NCBI RefSeq assembly: GCF_017942085.1
Contig: NZ_JAGKSP010000002.1
Coordinates: 310,001-374,000 of the forward strand
DNA: 64,000 nucleotides
Direction of reading: 5' to 3'
From: Paenibacillus lignilyticus
GTDB taxonomy: Bacteria; Bacillota; Bacilli; Paenibacillales; Paenibacillaceae
Shown: positions 1-8,294 of the stretch, piece by piece
Layout of the letters: each line of letters begins with the position of its first letter
Position numbering within the stretch: the first letter of the stretch is position 1
Notes under the pieces: generated by a model
Told to the model about the DNA's origin: nothing
The model's database searches: none
What the model saw: only the letters and a program-made list of their open reading frames with translations
Position numbers and translations under genes: made by a program

Positions 1-203
1 TGTGTTGCTCTCAGTACTACTCTTCTGCCCAATTCGAAGGTTTCGCACCATTGTGTTGCTCCTAGAGCTACTCGTTCTGCCCAAAGCGACGGTTTCTCAC
101 CATTGTGTTGCTCCTAGAGCCACTCTTCTGCCGAATTCAACGGTTCCGCGACAATGTGTTGCTTCTAGGCTTCTAGTGCCACTCTGTCTGCGGAAGTCAG
201 CGG
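1..203. repeat. Degenerate ~51-bp tandem repeat, four units
   Basis: Four imperfect copies begin near positions 1, 52, 104 and 155, each opening with TGTGTTGCT and carrying a short GCTC-CTA-GAGC dyad followed by CACTC or TACTC. The array reaches the asparaginase stop codon. The same motif recurs 45 kb away at 45120-45590, also directly behind a stop codon. The ORF that can be read through the array on the plus strand only translates the repeat and has no ribosome binding site. Confidence 0.7.
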
Positions 204-1415
204 TTAGGCGTTTAGCGTCAGCGTCAAACAGGATTCGCGGTGGCCGACGAGTTGGCCGGCGTCGTTGCGAATCTCGGGTGAGATCTGGCTGCGGATGCGC
301 GTGATGAGTGCCTCGCCGAGATTCAGCTGCTCAAGGATGCCGCAAACTGCTTCCGGCCAAGGGGATTCCCCGCCATCGGCCAGCTTAATGACGACGGCGA
401 GCCGCTCTTGGCGTAGACCGAAGACGAAGACGCCTTGCGCGCCGCTCTTGGCGACGACATTCCCATCACCCAGCATAACGCTGGCCAGCCGGTCCGATCC
501 CTCCACGAGTGCCGGGTAGCTGATCATCGCTGCGGAGATGCGCTTCGCAGCCGCTGCAACGGCTTCCACCGCAGGCGCTCCTGCGCTGCCTTCAACGCCA
601 GTCTCGCGTGTCCCTGCTAATCCCGCTTCCGCCACTTTCACATCGGCTCCACCAACACCTCCGCCGCCAGCCGTTGCAATTACGGCTGAAACGCCGACTA
701 CTCCGGCCGCCGCAGCGCTGCTCTCTCCTAATAACTGCGCTGCCGCTTCGCTGCCCCAAGCGGCAAAACGCGCATAAACAAGCGCGAGCCGCCACATCGG
801 CATCGCGAACACCGGCAGGCCGCAGCCGTCGATGGCGCTGCCAATCTCCTCCGGAGCAAGCTCCGCAATCATCGCTATTGTACGCAGCAGCTCCTGCTGA
901 AGCGGATGCTCCGGCTGCGTATACGTTTCAAGCGGCCAGCCGCGCAGCTTGCATAGCGCAAGCATGCCGATGTGCTTGCCGGCGCACACGTGATACAGCT
1001 TGCGCGGCTTCCCGCCCTGACGAATCAGCTCATCGCGAGCTTCCTGACTGGCCGGAAGCATCGGACCAAATACCAGCTGTTCCTCGCGAACGCCGGTTTG
1101 CTCCAGCATTTCTTCAAGCACGGCAATATGTGCCGGCGTACCTTGATGCGATGCGCACATCAGCGCAATGGCCTCATCCTTCAATCCGTAAGTGTCAACG
1201 ACGCCGCCAAGCACGGATGGCAAAGCTTGAATGGGTTTTGCGGTAGAGCGCATAAACGTCCATATGGACGCATCCCCAACCTGCGCGATTAGTTCACCAT
1301 CCCATGTCACGACCGCCGCGTGACCGCTGTGAACATTTTCTACCCACTCGCCTCTTGTCGTCTGAACGAGCGGAACTCCCAGTACGCTCGCTGCTGTTGT
1401 TGCTGTCTGTATCAT
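204..1415 (-). CDS. L-asparaginase II family protein
   Basis: Predicted hydrolase converting L-asparagine to aspartate and ammonia, of the Rhizobium AnsA/asparaginase II type, which is unrelated to the common bacterial type I and II enzymes. Family stretches visible are MRSTAKP near residue 55, CASHQG near 87, CAGKH near 134 and DGCGLP near 196. No signal peptide is visible, so it is probably cytoplasmic. The ATG at 1415 has AGGGGTG six bases upstream and is preferred over a longer in-frame start at 1478. Residues about 230-290 form an Ala/Gly/Val-rich low-complexity insertion in the middle of the domain, absent from what I know of the family. It stands alone as a transcription unit, and its stop abuts the degenerate repeats. 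Confidence 0.85.
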   Translation of the reverse strand: MIQTATTAASVLGVPLVQTTRGEWVENVHSGHAAVVTWDGELIAQVGDASIWTFMRSTAKPIQALPSVLGGVVDTYGLKDEAIALMCASHQGTPAHIAVLEEMLEQTGVREEQLVFGPMLPASQEARDELIRQGGKPRKLYHVCAGKHIGMLALCKLRGWPLETYTQPEHPLQQELLRTIAMIAELAPEEIGSAIDGCGLPVFAMPMWRLALVYARFAAWGSEAAAQLLGESSAAAAGVVGVSAVIATAGGGGVGGADVKVAEAGLAGTRETGVEGSAGAPAVEAVAAAAKRISAAMISYPALVEGSDRLASVMLGDGNVVAKSGAQGVFVFGLRQERLAVVIKLADGGESPWPEAVCGILEQLNLGEALITRIRSQISPEIRNDAGQLVGHRESCLTLTLNA

Positions 1416-1669
1416 CGTGCTCACCCCTGGCATTTTTCCCAATCCTTCTCCCCAATTATGTTTTCCCAAACTATCCATCTGCTCATGCTATATCCTGTTG
1501 TTCCACTCTCGATGTCTTCCATCCTCGCCGTACCGCGGCCTTGGCTTTCCTGCCTTTTTAGCCATCAGCTTTCCTTCCTTGAGCCCTCCGGTTCCTGCCT
1601 TTGAGCCATCCAACTCCTGCCCCTACCAGCCTATTCGAAAGCCCAAACTTCGGTTTCACGTTTCAACTT

Positions 1670-1697
1670 TTTATGTCTGTGGGTATATAGAAGTCAA
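1670..1697 (-). promoter_or_regulatory. Possible sigma-A promoter for asparaginase
   Basis: On the minus strand TTGACT (1692-1697) is followed after 16 bases by CATAAA (1670-1675). It would give a leader of about 250 bases. The -10 is only a moderate match. The rest of the 1416-1781 gap shows no convincing gene. Confidence 0.3.
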
Positions 1698-1781
1698 GTA
1701 TACACCTTATTGCCATATAAGGTTAAAGCGAGCGCACCCGGTGCCACCGCTTAATCCAGTATACCAAAGGAGTCATCAATC

Positions 1782-1961
1782 ATGGAAAATCCAATCTGCG
1801 GGCAAGCCGGAAGCAAGTCGAAGCCAGTCTCGAACGCCCAGAACGGTTCAATGGTTCAGGACTACCAGGACATGAAACGGCTCGGCCATGACATGAAACA
1901 TATGAAGACAAACAGCCAGCTGCAGGATGAAGGTCTCGTACCCGATCCGATTCAAGAATAG
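1782..1961 (+). CDS. Small hypothetical protein, 59 aa
   Basis: Short ORF with a good AAAGGAG ribosome binding site ten bases before ATG and a rho-independent terminator 26 bases after the stop, so it looks like a complete monocistronic gene. The product starts MENPICGQAG, is hydrophilic, Gln/Asn/Lys/Met-rich, contains a repeated DMK motif in the middle (QDMK, HDMK) and has no membrane segment. I do not recognise the family. The size and composition would suit a small spore or stress protein, but nothing in the sequence proves that. Confidence 0.6.
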   Translation: MENPICGQAGSKSKPVSNAQNGSMVQDYQDMKRLGHDMKHMKTNSQLQDEGLVPDPIQE

Positions 1962-1986
1962 CATGTTTGTCCAGCCAAAATAAGCG

Positions 1987-2013
1987 GAGGGATCGCGAAC
2001 GGTCCCTCTTTTT
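1987..2013 (+). terminator. Rho-independent terminator
   Basis: Stem GAGGGATC / GGTCCCTC (one G-T pair) with a 6-base loop followed by TTTTTT, behind the 59-aa gene. Confidence 0.75.
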
Positions 2014-2058
2014 TCTCGTCCAAAAATGGGCATAGTAGCTACTGGAGGTATGATACTG

Positions 2059-3291
2059 ATGAAAGTACTACATAAAGGCCATCTCTATTGGCCGGAGACG
2101 CTGAAGAACCAAGCAACCTACCCTACGTTAAGCGGCAATGCGGAAACTGAAGTTGTGATTATCGGAGGCGGGATGTCGGGCTCGATTTGCGCGTACAAGC
2201 TGGCCCAGCAAGGCATCCAAACCGTACTCCTCGAACGAGGCGATATCGCAGGCGGCAGCACGACGGCCAACACAGGCTTGCTGCAATTTTGCAATGACAT
2301 CATGCTGTGCGATTTGATCGACCAAATTGGCGAGAAGGATGCGGTTCTCTTCTATAAAGGCTGCGCCGAAGCGCTCGTGCAGCTGGGAGAAATCGCCGCT
2401 GAGCTCCAAGCGGATGTCGGATTTGGTCCAAAAAGCAGCTTATACGTGGCAAGCACCGAGCAGGATTTGCCCAAGCTGAAGCGCGAATACGAGACACTTA
2501 AGCGCCATGGCTTCGACGTGAGCTACTGGGAACCGGAACAAATTGCAGCGGCATTCCCATTCAGCAAGCCCGGTGCTATCGTGACTCGCGGAGATGCGCA
2601 GCTGAATCCGTTTCGATTCGTGCATGCCGTAATCGAAGCAGCGGTGAACCGCTATGAGCTTGCCGTTCACGAGCATACCGATGTGGTCAGCCATGAAACG
2701 GGAGCAGACGGAACGCATGTGCTTCGCACCGCGTCGCAGGCTGTCATTCGGGCCAAGCATGTCATCTATGCGATTGGCTACGAACCGGAGGAGCTGCATG
2801 GACAGCTTATCAAGTCCAATCTGGATCGCACCTATGTCATCGTAACCGAGCCGCAAACGCATCTACAGCCACAGTACAGGGAATATTTTATATGGGAAAC
2901 CGCCCGTCCTTATTTCTATATGCGCATTACCGATGATGGCCGGGTAATTGCCGGTGGCTATGATGAAGAATCCCCCATACCGCTGGAAGAGAAAAACGCG
3001 AGAAGCGAACATGCGAACCTGCTGCTCACTCGCGTACAAGCTTTCTACCCTTCCTTCGATGCACCGATTGCCCATGAATGGAATGCTACCTTCGGTAGCT
3101 CTCGTGACAACCTACCTTTCGTCGGGGAAGATCCAAATTGGAGCGGAGTCTATTATTGTCTCGGCTATGGCGGAAACGGTACCGCGTACAGTATGATGGG
3201 GGCAAGCATTCTCCAGGCTCAGATTACGAAAACCGAGCACCCGCTTGCCTCAATCGTGGCACTGAACCGACCATCCTTGCAAAACGTGTAA
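2059..3291 (+). CDS. FAD-dependent amino acid oxidoreductase (DAO family)
   Basis: Flavoprotein of the D-amino-acid oxidase/glycine oxidase fold (PF01266), about 410 aa. The Rossmann FAD motif VVIIGGGMSG lies at residues about 32-41, followed by the acidic end of beta2 (LLERGDIAGG) and a C-terminal FAD region with GGNGTAYSMMGA. Family members oxidise amino acids or gamma-glutamyl-amines with O2; the substrate cannot be told here. ATG at 2059 is chosen because GGAGG ends ten bases before it, while two earlier in-frame ATGs are badly spaced. It stands alone between a terminator and the convergent cardiolipin synthase gene. Confidence 0.85.
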   Translation: MKVLHKGHLYWPETLKNQATYPTLSGNAETEVVIIGGGMSGSICAYKLAQQGIQTVLLERGDIAGGSTTANTGLLQFCNDIMLCDLIDQIGEKDAVLFYKGCAEALVQLGEIAAELQADVGFGPKSSLYVASTEQDLPKLKREYETLKRHGFDVSYWEPEQIAAAFPFSKPGAIVTRGDAQLNPFRFVHAVIEAAVNRYELAVHEHTDVVSHETGADGTHVLRTASQAVIRAKHVIYAIGYEPEELHGQLIKSNLDRTYVIVTEPQTHLQPQYREYFIWETARPYFYMRITDDGRVIAGGYDEESPIPLEEKNARSEHANLLLTRVQAFYPSFDAPIAHEWNATFGSSRDNLPFVGEDPNWSGVYYCLGYGGNGTAYSMMGASILQAQITKTEHPLASIVALNRPSLQNV

Positions 3292-3296
3292 CAGCC

Positions 3297-4724
3297 TTAT
3301 AACAGCGGCGAGAGCATACGCGCGACAGCCTCTCCGGCTTTCTGCCGAAGCGGTCGTTTCATAAACGCCTCGCGCGTGACCTCGCCGCTATCCTCCATAT
3401 CCTTCACGAAATCCGTCTCTAAGCGATCGATCGCCTTCTCATCGAACAGCAGCGCATTGATTTCGAAATTGCTGAAGAAGCTCCGCATATCCATATTCGC
3501 CGTCCCAACCGATGCCAGCAAATGATCGACAATGAGTACTTTGGCATGCATGAAACCTTTACGATACCGATAAATCCGCACACCTGCCGCAAGCATTTCC
3601 TCGACATAAGATAGAGTGGCTGACAGCACCAGCTTCGTGTCCGGTACATACGGAATGATAATTCGCACATCGACGCCGCTCAGCGCTGCCGTACGAAGCC
3701 CCATTAACAAGCTGGGATCCGGAATGAAATAAGGGGTTTCGATATAAATACGCGATTTCGCAACCGACACCGCCGCAAACACACATTCCAGTATGGCTTC
3801 GTCCCTGCTGTTCGGTCCGCTGGCTACGATCTGTACTTGTTCGCTGCCGGTGCAGGAATGCGGAGGCATGTAGATCGGATCCGCCAGCTGCTCCTTCGAG
3901 GTATACCACCAATCCTGCATAAATACTTCCTGCAGAAAATACACCGCATCTCCTTTAAGCTGCAGATGCGTATCCCGCCAAAAGCCGAGCTTCGGATTAC
4001 CGCCGAGGTATTCGTCACCGATGTTAATGCCGCCGAGATATCCGACCAGCCCATCTACGACGACGATTTTGCGATGATTTCGAAAGTTCATCCGTTTATC
4101 AAAAAAGGCAATTCGCGGCGGCAAGAAGCATCGCAGCTCTACACCTGCCTGCTCAAGCTCTTTCACGTAACTACGGCCTAAACTCACACTGCCAATGCCA
4201 TCATAGATGACCCGCACCTCAATGCCTGCCCTCGCTTGGCGAATAAGAAGCTCCTTGAGCCGCTGTCCGACGCGATCATCTCGGATCGTATAAAATTCGA
4301 TGTGGATATGATGCCCGGCTTCCTCTATTGCCTGAAAAACAGCACTATACGCGGCCTCTGCATCAGTCAGCACAGCAGATTCGTTGCGGCTTGTAATCGG
4401 CGACAAGGTCAGCCGCTGCAGCATGTGATAGAGTCTCTCCTGTTCGGCGAATTCCTCGCCGTGCATGTCGCTCGGCCGGTGCACCTGCCCGCACCGGGAC
4501 AACGCCAGACGCCGCGATTCCTCGGTCGAACGGCTGTTTATACGAAATTCGCGCTGACGCTTGAACGCTTGCGCCAGAAAATAATACATCACGAAGCCGA
4601 TTACCGGCAGCACGAACAAGATAAGCAGCCAAGCGACGGTTTTGGCCGGACGACGGTATTCGAGTGCAAGAATCGTAGCGATTTGAAAGATAAATATGAG
4701 CAGTGCGGCGAGTATCCACCCCAA
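3297..4724 (-). CDS. cls: Cardiolipin synthase (ClsA type)
   Basis: Membrane phospholipase-D-family enzyme that condenses two phosphatidylglycerols to cardiolipin and glycerol. 475 aa, the usual length. Two N-terminal transmembrane helices (about residues 1-20 and 30-52) precede two HKD motifs: NHRKIVVVDG and MHAKVLIVDH, each with the downstream G/S and N positions (GYLGGIN, SVGTAN). The start is TTG at 4724, with AGGGGGG six bases upstream. Its 3' end nearly touches the convergent oxidoreductase gene, with a gap of only five bases. Confidence 0.93.
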   Translation of the reverse strand: MGWILAALLIFIFQIATILALEYRRPAKTVAWLLILFVLPVIGFVMYYFLAQAFKRQREFRINSRSTEESRRLALSRCGQVHRPSDMHGEEFAEQERLYHMLQRLTLSPITSRNESAVLTDAEAAYSAVFQAIEEAGHHIHIEFYTIRDDRVGQRLKELLIRQARAGIEVRVIYDGIGSVSLGRSYVKELEQAGVELRCFLPPRIAFFDKRMNFRNHRKIVVVDGLVGYLGGINIGDEYLGGNPKLGFWRDTHLQLKGDAVYFLQEVFMQDWWYTSKEQLADPIYMPPHSCTGSEQVQIVASGPNSRDEAILECVFAAVSVAKSRIYIETPYFIPDPSLLMGLRTAALSGVDVRIIIPYVPDTKLVLSATLSYVEEMLAAGVRIYRYRKGFMHAKVLIVDHLLASVGTANMDMRSFFSNFEINALLFDEKAIDRLETDFVKDMEDSGEVTREAFMKRPLRQKAGEAVARMLSPLL

Positions 4725-4880
4725 GTCCAGCCCCCCTTTTCATGCGGAAACAGCCATTCCTTCTTAGACTAGCTTTCACCCCCCTTCTAGCGGGTATACA
4801 TGTGATATTGGCATGTTTTAAAGCTTCCAAGAATAAATAGCTATATGACCTACCGTAAGAGAGGGAGGATGATCGCAGCG

Positions 4881-5342
4881 ATGTTCAAAGAGTCCAAACG
4901 GTCCGGTTCGGCCGAAACTCTGATCGGACTGGGCACACATGTAGAAGGGAAGTTAGTTAGCGAAAGCAGCATTCGGATCGAAGGTGAATACCGGGGGGAT
5001 ATCGATTGTAAAGGCGATGTCATTATCGGGGAATGCGGCGTGGCGAAATCGGGTATTATCGCGCGCGACCTCACGATTGCAGGCAAGGTTTTCGGAGATA
5101 TTGTGGCCAAAGGAAGACTGACCATCACCGCCTCCGGTCAATTGTACGGCAATGTCCTTGCCCATACGATGCTGATTCAAGACGGAGGCATCTATAACGG
5201 CAATTGCCGCATGGAGCGCGCTGTCGAGCAGCGGGCACGGCATCTGCAGGACGGTACCGAACCCGCACTCCAGCAGCAGCAGCAACAAGCGCAGCAGGTG
5301 AAGGAAACACAAGCGAAGGAGAAATCCAGGCAGGCCGGTTAG
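4881..5342 (+). CDS. Bactofilin family cytoskeletal protein
   Basis: About 153 aa. The central region is a run of short beta-helix repeats typical of bactofilins (PF04519): glycine-spaced, alternating hydrophobic residues such as IRIEGEYRGDIDCKGDVIIG. Bactofilins self-assemble without nucleotide into membrane-bound filaments that organise envelope or motility machinery. The C-terminal tail is Gln/Lys-rich and disordered. The ATG at 4881 lies 12 bases after AGGGAGG; the upstream in-frame ATG at 4869 abuts the Shine-Dalgarno and is unlikely. Confidence 0.88.
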   Translation: MFKESKRSGSAETLIGLGTHVEGKLVSESSIRIEGEYRGDIDCKGDVIIGECGVAKSGIIARDLTIAGKVFGDIVAKGRLTITASGQLYGNVLAHTMLIQDGGIYNGNCRMERAVEQRARHLQDGTEPALQQQQQQAQQVKETQAKEKSRQAG

Positions 5343-5411
5343 CGCAGGTTCGTCGTTTCATTCTTCCACCTCGCTGTAATGCCGATTCTCCCGCCGCAGT
5401 GCAACAATAAA

Positions 5412-5459
5412 GGAGCCGCTGCAAGGTCCCATCATGGCGACCTTGCAGCGGCTCCCTTC
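5412..5459. terminator. Bidirectional terminator
   Basis: Perfect 17-bp inverted repeat starting GGAGCCGCTGCAAGGTC with a 10-base loop, between the convergent bactofilin and ABC permease genes. T-rich sequence follows on both sides (CTTCATTT on plus, TTTATTGTT on minus). Confidence 0.85.
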
Positions 5460-5461
5460 AT

Positions 5462-6262
5462 TTATGTGGCAACATCGCGTTTATTGAAGATTAGCCAAGT
5501 GATGCCCACGAATACAATATAGTAAACCGCCAGCACCGCCAGTGAGAAGCCCATGGTCAATTCATGGATATTGTGCTTGATGACCGAGGTTTGCAGGTAT
5601 TGCTTCAAATCCAGGTGAAGAAACAGCAAATATTCAACCCAGTCATACTTGAGATTGAAGAGCAAACCACTTGCAATCAGCCCGAAGAAGTAGATGAACA
5701 TCGATAACCCGATTGCAAGACCGCCGCTGCGGAAGATCGTCGAGAGCATGAACGCGAATGTCACAATCATGATCAGCCCGATGTAATCAAGCACATACAC
5801 TTGAATCATGTAGGACAGCGGATGGGAATTGTTTAGCACGGCAAGTGCCTCATTCGCCGTTGCGCTGTCGTTATAGCCGAACAAGATCAAATTGAGCAAA
5901 TAGGATGACACCAGCATGACTACGGAAAGTGTCAGTGCAAACAACAGCAGCGCTATGTATTTGGAAAGCAAGATCTTCGAGCGGCTCCATGGACGAATCA
6001 GCAGCAGCTTGATCGTGCCTGCCGAGAACTCGCCGGCTACGCATTCTGCCGAGACCACGACCGTGAAGATGGTAATGAGGTAATAGGTAAACTGTTCGAT
6101 ACCGTTCATTATCGTCCACATCGTATCATGCTCAGAGAAAATTTTCGACAGTGTGCTGACGACGATAACGATCAGCAGGATTATGCCGAGCATGATCCAG
6201 GTGCCGATACGGCGGTAGATTTTCATATTCTCATTGCGTACGAGCTGCAGGAAATCAAACAA
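5462..6262 (-). CDS. ABC-2 type transporter permease
   Basis: Integral membrane subunit of an ABC exporter, about 266 aa with six predicted transmembrane helices and the ABC-2/BcrB-like pattern (soluble amphipathic N-terminus, VSAECVAGEFSAGTIKLLL stretch). It works with the ATPase encoded just upstream. TTG at 6262 has GGGAGG eight bases away; a GTG at 6271 directly abuts that site and is less likely. Either start overlaps the ATPase gene end, so translation is probably coupled. Substrate unknown; lantibiotic/bacitracin self-protection and lipid export are common for the family. Confidence 0.85.
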   Translation of the reverse strand: MFDFLQLVRNENMKIYRRIGTWIMLGIILLIVIVVSTLSKIFSEHDTMWTIMNGIEQFTYYLITIFTVVVSAECVAGEFSAGTIKLLLIRPWSRSKILLSKYIALLLFALTLSVVMLVSSYLLNLILFGYNDSATANEALAVLNNSHPLSYMIQVYVLDYIGLIMIVTFAFMLSTIFRSGGLAIGLSMFIYFFGLIASGLLFNLKYDWVEYLLFLHLDLKQYLQTSVIKHNIHELTMGFSLAVLAVYYIVFVGITWLIFNKRDVAT

Positions 6263-7193
6263 CCTGCTCACCTCCCGTCATCTCTAGGAACTGATCTTCC
6301 AGCGACTTGTTCAGGACGCGAATGCCGTACACTTTGATACCCGCTTCGACAAGCTCGGCATTGAGCCGCGCGATCGTTTCCCGATCTGCCCTTACAAGCG
6401 CCGCATCCGCTTCGCGGGATGCGCCGTGCTCTGCCATCAGCTGCACTGCGGCGTCCGGCTGATCTACCTCGAAGAGCACTTGATTCGCCTCATCCGCAAG
6501 CGATGTACCGGGACGAATGCCGCGAACATCGATGAGCTTGCCTGCTTGGATGATCGCAACGCGGTCGCACATCAGCTCCATCTCACTGAGCAAATGGCTT
6601 GAGACGAAGACGGTGATGCCTTCTTCCTTGGCCAGCTTCCTCAAGTAATCGCGCAGCTCGCGAATACCGGCCGGGTCCAGCCCATTCGTAGGCTCGTCCA
6701 ATATGAGCAGCGATGGTTTATGCATGATAGCCTGTGCAACGCCAAGCCGTTGGCGCATGCCGAGCGAGTAGGTTTTCACCTTATCGTGAATCCGGCTCTT
6801 CAGCCCGACAAGCTCAACGACCTCGTCTATGCGCTGCTTCGTAATCCCCGGCACCATCCGCGAGTAATGCAGCAGATTTTGAAAGCCGGTCAAATATTTG
6901 TACATTTCAGGGTTCTCTACGATAGCTCCGACATGACGAATGGCATTCTCGTAATCCGTCCGGATGCTGTGCCCTTCAATAAGGACATCGCCTTTGGTCA
7001 GCTTCATTAGACCTACCATCATCCGGATCGTTGTCGTTTTCCCGGCTCCGTTAGGTCCGAGAAATCCGAATACCTCTGAACGCGGCAAATCCAACGTAAG
7101 ATCCTCGATGATGGTACGCCTTCCGATGACTTTCGTTACCTGCTGAAGACGAACGATCGGCTGCTGCTCATCTTGCTCGGTCCGATAATCCAC
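6255..7193 (-). CDS. ABC transporter ATP-binding protein (BcrA-like)
   Basis: Nucleotide-binding subunit partnering the ABC-2 permease that overlaps its 3' end. Walker A GPNGAGKTT, signature YSLGMRQRLG, Walker B LLILDEPTNGLDP and the switch histidine in FVSSHLLSEM are all present. The C-terminal extension (about residues 220-312) matches the BcrA/DrrA type. GTG at 7193 is chosen because AGGAGGGG sits six bases upstream; an ATG at 7238 in the same frame has no well-spaced site. Confidence 0.9.
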   Translation of the reverse strand: MDYRTEQDEQQPIVRLQQVTKVIGRRTIIEDLTLDLPRSEVFGFLGPNGAGKTTTIRMMVGLMKLTKGDVLIEGHSIRTDYENAIRHVGAIVENPEMYKYLTGFQNLLHYSRMVPGITKQRIDEVVELVGLKSRIHDKVKTYSLGMRQRLGVAQAIMHKPSLLILDEPTNGLDPAGIRELRDYLRKLAKEEGITVFVSSHLLSEMELMCDRVAIIQAGKLIDVRGIRPGTSLADEANQVLFEVDQPDAAVQLMAEHGASREADAALVRADRETIARLNAELVEAGIKVYGIRVLNKSLEDQFLEMTGGEQVV

Positions 7194-7305
7194 ATCTATC
7201 CCCTCCTGCTTTAGGGAAGCTGAATGGTTCGCATTCAAACTTCACATCTCCACCAGTATAACGAAGTAAGGAAGAGATTGGAAGTTTTACGTATAACGCG
7301 GCTGT

Positions 7306-7563
7306 TTAGGTATGCGTAACCAGCAGATGATCCGGGGTATAGGAACGGTTAAATTCAAACTCATCAAGTACAGTCAAATTTGGCGCAGCTGCACTCGGTG
7401 AATTTCTTTGCTGCTCACTTTCCTGAAAAGGAATGAAGCAGGCCTTGCACAAACCAAGCGGGTGAATGACCCGGTAAAAGCCGGTTAAAAACACCAACTC
7501 CGCCTCCATGCTCGTTAGCGTCCCTCCGCAGCCTACACAATGAAACTGTTCTTTATTCGTCAT
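7306..7563 (-). CDS. Small CxxC protein, 85 aa, in putative XRE regulon
   Basis: Hypothetical protein with CVGC near residue 9 and CKAC near residue 39, a spacing compatible with one zinc ribbon; the C-terminal half is polar and probably disordered. AAGGAG eight bases before ATG. The family is not recognised. Its promoter region is unusual: a consensus-like TTGACA/TATTCT promoter at 7644-7672 and three GATAC-N5-GTATC-like boxes in the 100 bases upstream, matching those at the EPS promoter. It may be a partner or effector of EPS control, but no function can be read from the sequence itself. Confidence 0.75.
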   Translation of the reverse strand: MTNKEQFHCVGCGGTLTSMEAELVFLTGFYRVIHPLGLCKACFIPFQESEQQRNSPSAAAPNLTVLDEFEFNRSYTPDHLLVTHT

Positions 7564-7592
7564 GTCAATCGCTCCTTATTGATCGGATACCG

Positions 7593-7607
7593 AATACTAT
7601 ATGTAGC
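7593..7607. promoter_or_regulatory. GATAC-type operator-like box
   Basis: AATACTATATGTAGC, in the leader of the 85-aa CxxC gene, about 30 bases after the inferred transcription start. Two differences from the GATAC-N5-GTATC consensus. Confidence 0.45.
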
Positions 7608-7622
7608 AATTATAATAATAAT

Positions 7623-7637
7623 GTTACGAAATGTATC
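7623..7637. promoter_or_regulatory. GATAC-type operator-like box
   Basis: GTTACGAAATGTATC, at the inferred transcription start of the CxxC gene. One difference from consensus; very close to the box in front of the PilZ gene (GTTACAAAACGTATC). Confidence 0.6.
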
Positions 7638-7643
7638 GTAGAT

Positions 7644-7672
7644 AGAATACGACAATTATCGCTACATGTCAA
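7644..7672 (-). promoter_or_regulatory. Sigma-A promoter of the CxxC gene
   Basis: Minus strand TTGACA (7667-7672), 17-base spacer, TATTCT (7644-7649). A weaker box, AATACGACAATTATC on the plus strand at 7646-7660, overlaps the -10 and spacer. Confidence 0.65.
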
Positions 7673-7730
7673 TAAGGAGAACGTGAATAAAGAAAGAATT
7701 TTGTCGTGTATGCGCTTTCAATAAGAAATC

Positions 7731-7793
7731 AAAAAAAACCTGGGCAATGAGGGATCTCAATCAGCGTACTGCCGACCTCTCCCCATCGCCCAT
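7731..7793 (-). terminator. Terminator behind PilZ gene
   Basis: On the minus strand GGGCGATGGGG pairs with CCTCATTGCCC (two G-T pairs) across a long loop, followed by AGG and eight T. Confidence 0.6.
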
Positions 7794-7796
7794 TGC

Positions 7797-8249
7797 TTAA
7801 CCTCTGACATCCAGTCGCGCGTAACTTGATTCTTTTCTATAGTTCATGCGCTTGTACAATTCATGAATGCGCTGCTGTTTCGGACTCATGGCCTGCAGCT
7901 TGGCAAGCAATGCGCAAAGCAGCCCTTTGCGGATTCCCTCATCCGGAAGTAAAGCGCAGCCGTAAATGTAGTGATTGCCTTCCGGCCGCCGCCAAACCAT
8001 ATGTGCCAGCAGGCTGAACTGCCACTCTCCGAGCGTGACGTTCACTTGGAGCATATAGCTGCGGTTGACAGGCAATCGGAGATGGCACAGAACCTGCAAG
8101 CCCGATGGGCTCATATTTTGCAGAAGGATCGGCGTTGGCTTACTCGCATTCCCTTCTTGTCCTTCTATGTGGCAAATAAACATTTCAGCCCGTACGCCGC
8201 CTAACAGCTTCATTCGGACATGCTCCCGCGGCTTCATCTCCGTCTCCAT
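7797..8249 (-). CDS. PilZ domain protein (putative c-di-GMP receptor)
   Basis: 150 aa. The N-terminus carries REHVR (RxxxR, near residue 8), and NMSPSGL (N/DxSxxG) follows about 35 residues later, the two motifs that hold cyclic di-GMP in PilZ domains (PF07238). The C-terminal helix is basic. Family members couple c-di-GMP to motility or polysaccharide output; here a GATAC-type box lies 27 bases before the start, so it probably belongs to the same regulon as the EPS operon. The start has only a modest GAGG site ten bases upstream. Soluble, no signal peptide. Confidence 0.8.
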   Translation of the reverse strand: METEMKPREHVRMKLLGGVRAEMFICHIEGQEGNASKPTPILLQNMSPSGLQVLCHLRLPVNRSYMLQVNVTLGEWQFSLLAHMVWRRPEGNHYIYGCALLPDEGIRKGLLCALLAKLQAMSPKQQRIHELYKRMNYRKESSYARLDVRG

Positions 8250-8275
8250 TTTCGCTACGCCTCGTTTCGATAATT

Positions 8276-8290
8276 GTTACAAAACGTATC
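8276..8290. promoter_or_regulatory. GATAC-type operator-like box before PilZ gene
   Basis: GTTACAAAACGTATC in the 45-base gap between the DUF1854 stop and the PilZ start. A weak promoter (TTTACT, 17 bases, TAACAA on the minus strand) overlaps it. A second poorer box, GCTACGCCTCGTTTC, is at 8254-8268. Confidence 0.6.
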
Positions 8291-8294
8291 TGCG

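Noticed and set aside
2..304. Plus-strand ORF of 100 aa at the left edge
   Set aside because: It is a translation of the degenerate repeats and overlaps the asparaginase 3' end; no ribosome binding site.
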